Shown: positions 16,137 through 23,834 of the stretch, one piece after another
How positions within the stretch are numbered: the first letter of the stretch is position 1
Layout: every line of letters begins with the position of its first letter
Assembly: GCF_000170895.1 (NCBI RefSeq)
Contig: NZ_ABCS01000083.1
Span: 1 to 42,170 of the forward strand
Direction of reading: 5' to 3'
Source of the DNA: Plesiocystis pacifica SIR-1
GTDB taxonomy: Bacteria; Myxococcota_A; Polyangia; Nannocystales; Nannocystaceae
DNA length: 42,170 nucleotides
The notes under the pieces: generated by a model
The model's input: only the letters and a program-made list of their open reading frames with translations
The model's database searches: none
Told to the model about the DNA's origin: nothing
Made by a program: the position numbers and the translations under genes

Positions 16137-17354
16137 GTGAGCTCGGTGAGCTCCAGATCTCAGACGACACGACCCTGGCTGCGCGGCGGCCCGGGTCGTT
16201 TCGCGTTGGGCGGCCTCGCCCTCGCCCTCTTCGTCGTGGGCTGTCCGACCCTCGCCCACGCCAGCCTCGGGCCCGAAGAGGCGGCGGCCGAGTCCACCGA
16301 AGACGACGGGATCAGCCACGATCTCGTGCTGATCCGCGTCACCCCCGAGCGCCCGGCCGTCCGCGCCCGGCTGCAGGCCGAGCTGGGCTTGCTGGGCTTT
16401 GTCAGCGCGCCCCTCGAGCGCCCCGCCGACGACCCGGCCCTCGGCGAAGAGCTGCTCGAGGTCTTGCTCGAGCGAGAGCCGAACTCCCAAGCCGCCGGCG
16501 CGGCCATCGAGATCGTCCTCGGCGAGGGCGAGGTCGAGCTGTGGATCGCCAACCTCGGCAACGAGCGCGTGCTCTACCGGCGCCTCGACGCGGCCGAGAG
16601 CGACGACGGCAACCCGCGGACCCTGGCGATCGCGGCGGTCGAGCTGCTCCGCGCCGCTCGCATCGAGACCGACGCGCCGGCCCCCAGTCCGGACCCGCCA
16701 GAGCCCGACCCCATCGACACCGATCCCGACGGGGAGCCCGACCCAGACCCCGACCCGGACCCCGACCCCCCCGAGCTCCCGGACTACCGCGTCGGCATCG
16801 GCATCGCGCCGGTGCTCGGCTACGCCCAGGGCCTCTCGGTGAGCGCCCACGTCGAGCTCGGCGTCCGCTGGCTGCCCCGCCTGCCCAACCTGAAAGACGA
16901 CCACGACCCCTTCGCCCTGCGCATGGCCGCGTGGCTGTGGACCGTGCCCGCCCGCGCCGAGAACAACCTCGGCACGGCGCAGGTCAGCTGGGGCATGGTC
17001 TTTCTCGAGCCGCAGTGGCGCATCCCTCCGCCCGCCCGCGCGCCCTACTTCCACCCGGACGTCGGCGTCGGCGTCGGCGGCCTGCTGACCCTCAGCCGCA
17101 GCGTGTTCGACGACGCGGGCCAGACCGTCGACCAGACCTCGGGGGCCTTCGCAACCTACGGCCACCTCGGCCTCGGCTTCGCCGTCACGCCCCGGCTCTC
17201 GGTCCACCTCAACGGCTACGCCGGCATCGTCGCGCCCTACTTGAACATCCAGCTCGAGATCCTCCAAGACGACGGCACCTCGACCATCGAGACCCTGACC
17301 CAGTGGGGTCCCTTCTGGGCGGGCACGAGCCTCGGCATCGAAATCTGGCTGTGA
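16137..17354 (+). CDS. Exported barrel-like protein, third gene of the sigma operon
   Basis: 405 aa from the GTG at 16137, four bases after the FecR stop. Residues about 20-44 are a signal peptide (VVGC at C36 could be a lipobox, or cleavage follows AHA). About 58-180 is a compact alpha/beta domain, then an acidic (DP)n linker, then about 205 residues of alternating hydrophobic strands rich in Gly and aromatics (YRVGIGIAPVLGYAQG, HPDVGVGVGGLLTLS, GHLGLGFAVTPRLSVHLNG) ending LGIEIWL. This is the texture of an outer-membrane beta barrel. It may be the outer-membrane sensor partner for the FecR protein, but it lacks a TonB-dependent-receptor plug. Confidence 0.75.
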   Translation: MSSVSSRSQTTRPWLRGGPGRFALGGLALALFVVGCPTLAHASLGPEEAAAESTEDDGISHDLVLIRVTPERPAVRARLQAELGLLGFVSAPLERPADDPALGEELLEVLLEREPNSQAAGAAIEIVLGEGEVELWIANLGNERVLYRRLDAAESDDGNPRTLAIAAVELLRAARIETDAPAPSPDPPEPDPIDTDPDGEPDPDPDPDPDPPELPDYRVGIGIAPVLGYAQGLSVSAHVELGVRWLPRLPNLKDDHDPFALRMAAWLWTVPARAENNLGTAQVSWGMVFLEPQWRIPPPARAPYFHPDVGVGVGGLLTLSRSVFDDAGQTVDQTSGAFATYGHLGLGFAVTPRLSVHLNGYAGIVAPYLNIQLEILQDDGTSTIETLTQWGPFWAGTSLGIEIWL

Positions 17355-17362
17355 CAATCGAA

Positions 17363-17386
17363 GCCGCGAAGAGCGGATGTCGCGGC
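17363..17386 (+). terminator. Hairpin after the sigma operon
   Basis: GCCGCGA (17363-17369) and TCGCGGC (17380-17386) form a perfect 7-bp stem with a 10-base loop, 8 bases after the stop, followed by AATT. Confidence 0.5.
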
Positions 17387-17525
17387 AATTCTCGGTATGA
17401 GGCGGTTTCCAGATCAGAACGTGGTCTACGTCTCCAAGTTCGCATGAAATTACTCGTGTATTTGTGCCTACGCCTGGGTGCTTGTCCAAATAGAATCGCG
17501 TAGACTCAGTGTCAAGCGCTTCTCC

Positions 17526-19238
17526 ATGTCTTCGCCCGCTCGCCCCATCCTCGGACTCGTCGTCGCCAGCCTCGGGCTCACGTCCATGGCCTGCGCCCTC
17601 GACGTGACCTTGACGGCGGCGGCCGCGGACGAGGTCGGCACCGAGGACGAAGGCGACGAGGCGTCGGCCGACGAGGCCGGCACCGACTCGAGCGACACCG
17701 ACGAGAGCGGGTCGAGCACCGACGGCGAGGACGAGGGCGAGACCGGCCGGGCCGAGCCCAGCCCCCTGTGCCAGGTCGTGCCGGGAGAGCTCGACGCCCC
17801 CCTGCCCTGCGACATGCCCTACGCCGCCGTCAGCCTCGAGCCCGAGGTGCAGTGGACTTGGTCGGGCAACGGCTTCGAAGACAGCGTCGTGACCACCCCG
17901 CTGGTCGCCAACCTCGACGACGACAACGGCGACGGCTTCATCGACCTGTGCGACACGCCGGACGTCCTGGTCGCCGCCGTCGATCTGCCCGCGGAAAAAC
18001 AGGCCGTGTGGCCCAAGGCCCACCTGACCGTCATCGACGGCGCCACCGGGGAGACCTCGCGGGTGTTCGCGCACGGCATCGACGGGGCCGTGAACCCGGC
18101 CATCGCCGACCTCGACAACGACGGCAGCCCCGAGATCCTGGCCCTCGAGCAGTACGGCACCAACAGCCCCTACCAGTTCGCCGACCGGCACCTCGTGGCC
18201 TTCGACGCCGAGGGCAACCTGAAGTGGTCCGGGGAGTACGTAGCCCAGTCGCGGGGCGGAGGGGCCATCGCCGTGGCCGACCTCGACCACGACGGCTCGC
18301 CCGAGATCCTCGCGCCCGAGTACGTCACCGACGCGAGCGGCCAGCTGCTGTGGGCCCTCGACGATCCGCCCACGCAGTACTCCATGCCCGTGGCCGCGGA
18401 CTTCGACCTCGACGGGGACCTCGAGGTGCTGTTCGGCGGCACGGCCTACCACCACGACGGCTCGCTCTACTTCGACGTCCAGGGCGCGCCGACCAACCGC
18501 GGCAGCGCGGCGGTCGCGAACTTCGACGACGACCCCAACCCCGAGTTTTACGCCCAGCACGACGGCGCGCACGCGGTCTTCGACCACGACGGCTCGCTGA
18601 TCGCCGTGTGCCCGGCCCACCTCGTCATGGGCGAGGCTGGCAACCCGACCTCGATCGGCGACCTCAACGGCGACGGCAAGGCCGAGATCCTGTTTGCGAT
18701 CGGCCAAAAGGTCTACGCCCTGCGCCCCAACGCGGACAGCTGCACGATCGCCTGGGAGAAGAACATCGACACCCCCGGCGCCAAGGGGGCCGCGACGGTC
18801 TTCGACCTGCTGACCGACGGCGGGGCCGAGGTGCTCTACGCCGACGACAGCCAGATGCGCCTCTACGATCAGATGGGCAACGTCGTCGCCAGCTTGCCCC
18901 GGACCGCGCGGGAGAACATCGCCAGCCCGGTGGTCGCCGACATCGACGGGGACGGCGGCGCGGACATGCTCTTCGCCTCGAGCCAGCCGGTGTCCTCGGT
19001 CGGCGAGCCCGAGCTCCCGGGCACCGCCGCGCTGACCATGGTCAGCAACGGCCAAGGCGCCTTCGCTCCGACCCGGCGCATCTGGAACCAGCACGCCTAC
19101 CGCGGAGAGACGATCCGCGAGGACGGCCGCGTGTCGAGCTACGAGGCCGACTTCGAGCCGGGCAACTGGATGGACCACAACGCCTATCGCGCCAACCCCG
19201 GCGTCGTCGGCTTTGAGCAGTGCGCCCCCGGCGGCTGA
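17526..19238 (+). CDS. FG-GAP/VCBS repeat lipoprotein A
   Basis: 570 aa from the ATG at 17526. Lipobox SMAC, mature N-terminus CALDVTLTA. An acidic Ser/Thr/Gly linker leads to a seven-bladed-type propeller of FG-GAP repeats with calcium-binding signatures (DLDNDGSPEI, DLDHDGSPEI, DLNGDGKAEI, DIDGDGGADM). The C-terminus holds APTRRIWNQHAYRGETI, shared with the next gene and with the lipoprotein at 23835. Such proteins are displayed on the surface and bind ligands or other surface proteins; no catalytic motif is visible. The 171-base gap before it has a modest AT content, with no clear promoter box. It is the upstream member of a tandem paralogue pair. Confidence 0.85.
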   Translation: MSSPARPILGLVVASLGLTSMACALDVTLTAAAADEVGTEDEGDEASADEAGTDSSDTDESGSSTDGEDEGETGRAEPSPLCQVVPGELDAPLPCDMPYAAVSLEPEVQWTWSGNGFEDSVVTTPLVANLDDDNGDGFIDLCDTPDVLVAAVDLPAEKQAVWPKAHLTVIDGATGETSRVFAHGIDGAVNPAIADLDNDGSPEILALEQYGTNSPYQFADRHLVAFDAEGNLKWSGEYVAQSRGGGAIAVADLDHDGSPEILAPEYVTDASGQLLWALDDPPTQYSMPVAADFDLDGDLEVLFGGTAYHHDGSLYFDVQGAPTNRGSAAVANFDDDPNPEFYAQHDGAHAVFDHDGSLIAVCPAHLVMGEAGNPTSIGDLNGDGKAEILFAIGQKVYALRPNADSCTIAWEKNIDTPGAKGAATVFDLLTDGGAEVLYADDSQMRLYDQMGNVVASLPRTARENIASPVVADIDGDGGADMLFASSQPVSSVGEPELPGTAALTMVSNGQGAFAPTRRIWNQHAYRGETIREDGRVSSYEADFEPGNWMDHNAYRANPGVVGFEQCAPGG

Positions 19239-19377
19239 CGCGTCACGACTGCGCTCCCCCCGCTAATTGGAGGGCTCGAGGCAGCCAGCAAGGGCTTGCG
19301 CGGTCGCGCTGGGGTATTTTGCCCGGTAAGCTCCGGCGGTCGTGGGCAGGTCACGCAACCGAGGGACAGTTCGTCCC

Positions 19378-21030
19378 ATGCTCGCGCTGTTCGCACTGGC
19401 CAGCGCGGGGCCGAGCGCCTGCGCGCTCGACGTGACACTCACCGCACAGGCCGCAGCCGCCGACGATGGGGACACGGGCGGCGACGAGCTCGGGGGCGAG
19501 CTCGGCCACGACAGCGGTGCGCCCCACGAGCCCGGGCCCGGACCCGAGCCCCACGAGCCCCCGCTCTACTGCCAGGTCGGGCCGGGCTCCATCGACGGGC
19601 CGCCCCCCTGCGAGACCCAGTGGCGCTCGGGGCAATCGTGCGAGCTCGACTTCCATCCCGAGCTCGCGCGCACCTGGGTCGGCCCCGAGGGCGAGCACAG
19701 CGTGCTGACCACGCCCTTGGTGCTCAACTTCGACGACGACAACCACGACGGCGTCATCGACCTGTGCGATCGCCCCGACCTCATCGTGGTCGCCGCCGAG
19801 CTGCCCAAAGAGCCCACGCAGCTGCTGTCTCCCGGGCACGTCTACGTCGTCGACGGCGAGACCCTGACCACGCGCCTGCGCAGCCCCTACCCCGTCGACC
19901 CGACGGTGACCCCGGCCGTCGCCGACATCGACGGCGACGGCGATCCCGAGCTGGTGACCCTCGAGAGCCAGGCCGCCACGCCCGGCGCGCCGCGCCTGCG
20001 CCGGCTGGTGATCCTCGACCATACCGGGCAGATGGTCGGCCTCGGCGACGAGTGGCACCCCTCGAAGGGCGGCGGGGCCGTGGCCATCGCCGACCTCGAC
20101 CGCGACGGCGAGCCCGAGCTGCTCGCCCCCGACTTCGTCGCCGACACCCACGGGACCACGCTGTGGCTGCCGACCTCCACCCCCGAGGCCGACTCCTCGC
20201 CGGTGGCCATCGACCTCGACCTCGACGGCGCCCAGGAGGTCCTGTTTGGCGGCAGCGCCTACGCCTTCGACGGCGAGCTGCGCTTCCACGCCAGCCCCGC
20301 GAACCCCAACGGGGGCCACGCGGCCGTGGCCAACTTCGACGCCGATCCCTTCCCCGAGCTCTACCTGCAGCTCGACGACCACCGCGTGCTCGAGCACGAC
20401 GGCAGCGAGAAGGCCCACTGCTCGAGCGGCGACCGCAACCACGCGGCCATCGCCGACCTCGACGGCGACGGCATGGCCGAGATCCTCTACGGCTACCACG
20501 ACCGCTTCGAGCTCCTCGCCGTCGAGGGCGACACCTGCTCCAAGGAGCTGTCGATCCTCGTCGACGAGGGCGACGCGCGCTCGAGCGGGACCGCCTTCGA
20601 CCTCCTCGACGACGGCCACGCCGAGATGATCTACGCCGACCGCTCGCGCCTGCGGATCTTCGCCCTCGACGGCAGCGTGCGCTTCGAGAGCCCGCGCAGC
20701 GCCCGGGCGAGCTCGGCCAACCCCGTGATCGCCGACATCGACAACGACGGCGCCGCCGAGCTCGTCGTCGTCAGCTCGATCCCCTACGCCGGCGACCTGC
20801 ACCCCGACATCGAGCTCACGCCCACGCTGATGGTGTTCGAGAACCAGCCCGGCGGCTTCGCGCCGACGCGGCGGATCTGGAACCAGCACGCCTACCACGC
20901 CGGCTCGATCACCGAAGACGGGCGCCTGCCCGGCCTCGAGCTCCCGACCTGGCGAGCCGAGCTGGGCTTTCGGACCAACCCGCCGGCGGAGGACGCCGGC
21001 GGGATGTGCCAGCCTCCGCTGATCGAGTAG
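19378..21030 (+). CDS. FG-GAP/VCBS repeat lipoprotein B
   Basis: 550 aa from the ATG at 19378 (a GTG at 19342 would add 12 residues without a signal). Lipobox SAC, mature N-terminus CALDVTLTA identical to paralogue A over nine residues, then a His/Pro/Glu linker. FG-GAP motifs include DIDGDGDPEL, DLDRDGEPEL, DLDGDGMAEI and DIDNDGAAEL. Near the C-terminus APTRRIWNQHAYHAGSITED matches A closely. Gene A and this gene probably arose by tandem duplication. Their linkers diverged strongly while the propeller and end signature were kept, which suggests different binding specificities on one scaffold. Confidence 0.85.
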   Translation: MLALFALASAGPSACALDVTLTAQAAAADDGDTGGDELGGELGHDSGAPHEPGPGPEPHEPPLYCQVGPGSIDGPPPCETQWRSGQSCELDFHPELARTWVGPEGEHSVLTTPLVLNFDDDNHDGVIDLCDRPDLIVVAAELPKEPTQLLSPGHVYVVDGETLTTRLRSPYPVDPTVTPAVADIDGDGDPELVTLESQAATPGAPRLRRLVILDHTGQMVGLGDEWHPSKGGGAVAIADLDRDGEPELLAPDFVADTHGTTLWLPTSTPEADSSPVAIDLDLDGAQEVLFGGSAYAFDGELRFHASPANPNGGHAAVANFDADPFPELYLQLDDHRVLEHDGSEKAHCSSGDRNHAAIADLDGDGMAEILYGYHDRFELLAVEGDTCSKELSILVDEGDARSSGTAFDLLDDGHAEMIYADRSRLRIFALDGSVRFESPRSARASSANPVIADIDNDGAAELVVVSSIPYAGDLHPDIELTPTLMVFENQPGGFAPTRRIWNQHAYHAGSITEDGRLPGLELPTWRAELGFRTNPPAEDAGGMCQPPLIE

Positions 21031-21171
21031 CGCCCGCCGAGCCTCGTCAACGCCCGCGGGTCACCCGGACGCTCGCGTCGAGCCCCGGGCGACCTGGCCG
21101 TCCGCGCGCTCGGGGATCCCGGGTGCGCGCCTGGGTCGACTACATGCGCGAAACCTTCGCCAATGGGCAGT

Positions 21172-21217
21172 TGGACGAATCAGCACAAAATCGAGATTAG
21201 AAGACATGGTTCGTCCA
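21172..21217. promoter_or_regulatory. Spaced inverted repeat before the ABM-SDR genes
   Basis: TGGACGAA (21172-21179) and its exact complement TTCGTCCA (21210-21217) are 38 bases apart start to start (TGGACGAAYCA extends the match). The stretch between is AT-rich for this genome. It could be two half-sites of a regulator acting on the ABM-SDR operon. Confidence 0.35.
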
Positions 21218-21290
21218 TACGTTCGGGCCTACCTTGCCCTCGACTCCAGCGGCGGACGACGCCCGCGGAGCACGACACGAGGAGAGTGTA

Positions 21291-21587
21291 GTGAACGAAA
21301 ACGTGTATACCATCGCCATCTTGGTGGCAAAGCCTGGCCAGGTCGACGCGCTGATCGCCGCCCTGGAAGCCCTCGCCGCGGCCACGCGCGAGGAGCCCGG
21401 AGCCCTCGAGTACGGCTTCATCCGTGACCACAAACGCCCGGAGGTGATCCTCTCCTACGAGCGCTGGAGGGACGCCGAGGCCGAGTCGGCGCACTGGCAG
21501 ACGCCGCACCTAAAGCGCGCCCTCGGGCGCTTCGAGGCCCTCCTCGACGGCAAGCCTGCGGTCTACACGGGCGCCAAGATCATCTGA
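21291..21587 (+). CDS. Antibiotic-biosynthesis-monooxygenase (ABM) family protein
   Basis: 98 aa from the GTG at 21291, with GGAGAG about five bases upstream. The pattern YTIAILVAKPGQVDALIAAL ... ATREEPGALEYGFIRD ... EVILSYERWRDAEAESAHWQTPHLKRAL is the ABM/YgiN dimeric alpha-beta barrel. Members are cofactor-free oxygenases acting on quinols and aromatic polyketides; YgiN is a quinol monooxygenase. It is followed after 27 bases by an SDR, a common pairing in detoxification and quinone redox operons. Cytoplasmic. Substrate not predictable. Confidence 0.88.
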   Translation: MNENVYTIAILVAKPGQVDALIAALEALAAATREEPGALEYGFIRDHKRPEVILSYERWRDAEAESAHWQTPHLKRALGRFEALLDGKPAVYTGAKII

Positions 21588-21614
21588 ACCCGCGACCACG
21601 AAGGAGACACCACC

Positions 21615-22418
21615 ATGAGCAAGACCATTTTGATCACCGGAGCGGGTTCGGGGCTCGGAGAGGGCACCGCCCTGGGCCTGGCCGAGCGCGGCCACACCGT
21701 CATCGCCGCCGTCCACGACTGGCCCCAGGCCACCGCGCTGCGGGCCGCCGCCGAGGCCCGCGGCCTCGAGCTCGAGGTCACCAAGCTCGACCTGCTCGAC
21801 GCGGACGATCGCGCCCGGGTGTTCGAGCGCTACGCCAACCGCCTGGACATCCTCGTCAACAACGCGGCCACCGGCGAGACCGGACCCATCGCCGAGATCC
21901 CCGTGGACCGCGTCCGCCGGGTGTTCGAGGTCAACGTGTTCGCCACCTTGGCCTTCACCCAGCCCTTCGCCCGCTACTTCGCCAAGGCCGGCAAGGGCAA
22001 GATCCTGTTCACCTCGTCGATCGCCGGCTTCTCGACCTTCCCCTTCCTCGCGCCCTACGTCGCGTCCAAGCACGCCCTCGAGCCGATCGTGCAGCTGATG
22101 CGCGAGGAGATGGAGGGGACCGGCGTGCAGATCGCGACCATCAACCCCGGGCCCTTCCGCACGGGCTTCAACGACCGCATGTACGACACCCTCGACCAGT
22201 GGTACGACCCCGCGCACCACTTCACGCCGGAGCGACCGATCCGCGAGGTCCAGGCGCTGTTCGCCGGCGACGAGCTCCAGCTCGACCCCGAGGACATGAT
22301 CGCCTTCATGGTCGACGTGATCCCCCGGGACCACCACAAGTTCCGCAACGTCTACCCCGAGCGCTTCATCGAGGACGTCAAGCGCTACCAGGACAGCCTG
22401 TGGACGCGTGAGGTCTAG
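21615..22418 (+). CDS. Short-chain dehydrogenase/reductase (SDR)
   Basis: 267 aa; AAGGAG lies a few bases before the ATG. Classical SDR motifs: TGAGSGLG (nucleotide-binding TGxxxGxG), NNAA (LVNNAATG), catalytic Ser in FTSSIAG and catalytic YVASK, then INPGPFRTGF after the active site. An NAD(P)-dependent oxidoreductase acting on a carbonyl or hydroxyl group. The C-terminal ~60 residues (about 200-267) are longer than in the minimal family and would shape the substrate pocket. Forms an operon with the upstream ABM protein. Confidence 0.92.
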   Translation: MSKTILITGAGSGLGEGTALGLAERGHTVIAAVHDWPQATALRAAAEARGLELEVTKLDLLDADDRARVFERYANRLDILVNNAATGETGPIAEIPVDRVRRVFEVNVFATLAFTQPFARYFAKAGKGKILFTSSIAGFSTFPFLAPYVASKHALEPIVQLMREEMEGTGVQIATINPGPFRTGFNDRMYDTLDQWYDPAHHFTPERPIREVQALFAGDELQLDPEDMIAFMVDVIPRDHHKFRNVYPERFIEDVKRYQDSLWTREV

Positions 22419-22424
22419 GCCGGT

Positions 22425-23129
22425 CTAGGCCGCGAGCATCCAGCTCAGCGCCCCGCGCAGGGTCTCCCGGACCTCGCCCGGGGCGCCCTCGAGCAGCTCG
22501 CCGTGGGCGACGATCACCCGCTGCATGTCGAGGTCGAGCAGGGCCTCGACGCTGGCCCTGGCGGCCCCGCGGTCGTCGGTCATCGAGCGGATCAGCCGGC
22601 TCTGCGCCGGCCGCTTCCACGCCCCGGCCATGCGCAGCACCAGCCCCGTGAGCGCGCCCTCGACCTCGCGCATGTTGAACAGCAGGTCCGTGGCGATGAG
22701 CGTCTGCGTGGGTCGATGAAAGAGCATGTACTCGTCGAGGTCGCTAGCGCCGTCGAGGTGGTGCAGGTCGAAGACCCCCAGCCAAGGCGCCCCCTCGGCG
22801 CCGCAGCGCGCCGGGCTCAGGGCCTCGTCGATGCGCACCCCGGGCTGCTTGGCGCGCAGCCCCGGCGGGGCGTGGACGGTCGCGCTGGGGTAGCGCTCGC
22901 TCGCGTCGCCCAGCCAAAAGTGGTGGAAGAGGTTGGGCGCGAACAAGTCCGTGACCTCGCCGAGGGCGTCGAGCTCGGCCGCGAGGGCGTCGTCGATGGG
23001 CAAGGGCGAGAGCAGCAGCACCCCCTCGGCGTGGCGCACGACGGTCATGCGCGCGGGGAAGCGGACCCCCGGGGCGACGCGCACGGAGCTGTCGACACAC
23101 CACAAGTTCTCGTCGATGGCGCGGAGCAT
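22425..23129 (-). CDS. DUF4336 (metallo-beta-lactamase-like fold) protein
   Basis: 234 aa from the ATG at 23129 (MLRAIDENLWCVDSSV); a TTG form from 23144 exists but lies in the operator. The sequence fits DUF4336: an opening LWCVDSSVRV...F.ARMTVVR, a central FAPNLFHHFWLGDASERYP, FDLHHLDGASDLDEYMLFH and TLIATDLLFNM, then a late VIVAHGELLEG. This is a metallo-beta-lactamase-like fold in which some of the usual His ligands are absent, so metal binding is uncertain. It diverges from the MarR gene, and the two share the operator region. Confidence 0.8.
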   Translation of the reverse strand: MLRAIDENLWCVDSSVRVAPGVRFPARMTVVRHAEGVLLLSPLPIDDALAAELDALGEVTDLFAPNLFHHFWLGDASERYPSATVHAPPGLRAKQPGVRIDEALSPARCGAEGAPWLGVFDLHHLDGASDLDEYMLFHRPTQTLIATDLLFNMREVEGALTGLVLRMAGAWKRPAQSRLIRSMTDDRGAARASVEALLDLDMQRVIVAHGELLEGAPGEVRETLRGALSWMLAA

Positions 23130-23138
23130 GATGAAGAT

Positions 23139-23178
23139 AGTCAAGCATGGCTGACGATTTAGTCAAGGTTACTTGACT
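23139..23178. promoter_or_regulatory. Double MarR-type operator between divergent genes
   Basis: A perfect dyad AGTCAAGGTTACTTGACT occupies 23161-23178 (arms of 7, spacer GTTA). A second, weaker copy AGTCAAG-CATG-GCTGACG occupies 23139-23156, exactly 22 bases away, about two helical turns. Both sit between the DUF4336 start (23129) and the MarR start (23208). This is the size and placement of MarR-dimer operators, and implies autoregulation plus control of the DUF4336 gene. Confidence 0.7.
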
Positions 23179-23207
23179 TGTTTGTCGGGCCTGGGCAAGC
23201 TGAGTCC

Positions 23208-23726
23208 GTGGCGCCCCGGCGCAAGACGAAGGCGGACGAGGCGGAGGTCGAGTTCGTCGCCGCGGTCGAGGCCGTGAAGGCGCAGAGCCTCGCGCAGCGC
23301 CTGTTCAAGTGCGCACGGCTCCTCGACGAGCAGGCCGTGGCGCGCCTGCCCACCACCCCCGGCGCGCCGCGGATCCGCCCGGCCCACACCAAGCTCTATC
23401 CCCACATCGATCACGGGGGAACACGGCTGACCGAGCTCGCCCGGCGCATGGGCATCAGCAAGCAGGCCGTGGGTCAGCTCGTCGACGATCTCGAGGCCAT
23501 GGGCGCCCTCGAGCGCGTCCCCGACCCCGAGGACGGCCGCGCCAAGCTGATCTGCTTCTCGCGCTCGCCCGGGGTGTCGATCCTCGACGGCTTCGCGGTG
23601 CTGCGCGATTTCGAGACCGAGCTCGCCGAAGCGATCGGCGCCGCCCGAGCCGCCCGGCTGCACCGAGACCTCGGCGTGCTGCTCGCTGAGCTCGAGGCGC
23701 GCGAGGCCGCCTCGACCGACGAGTAG
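23208..23726 (+). CDS. MarR-family transcriptional regulator
   Basis: 172 aa from the GTG at 23208 (MAPRRKTKADEAEVEF). A TTG start at 23178 is possible but would place the start inside the operator dyad. The winged helix is clear: TRLTELARRMGISKQAVGQLVDDLEAMGALERV, followed by the wing (PDPEDGRAKLI). The flanking helices (about 15-50 and 125-165) would form the dimer interface. MarR proteins usually repress and release DNA on binding phenolics or on Cys oxidation; one Cys sits near residue 35 and one in the wing region. It likely regulates the divergent DUF4336 gene and itself. Confidence 0.9.
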   Translation: MAPRRKTKADEAEVEFVAAVEAVKAQSLAQRLFKCARLLDEQAVARLPTTPGAPRIRPAHTKLYPHIDHGGTRLTELARRMGISKQAVGQLVDDLEAMGALERVPDPEDGRAKLICFSRSPGVSILDGFAVLRDFETELAEAIGAARAARLHRDLGVLLAELEAREAASTDE

Positions 23727-23834
23727 GCACCAACCGTCGCGACCGAGCTGCCACCGAGTTGGAACGGGTGCACGGGGCTGCGCAGCTTTGATCCGCGCAG
23801 CATCTTGATAGCCTCGACAGCCTTGGAGCTTGCC

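Noticed and set aside
16011..19178. 1055-residue minus-strand open frame
   Set aside because: Antisense to the barrel-like gene and FG-GAP gene A; translation is repetitive Val/Gly/Ala/Arg without motifs.
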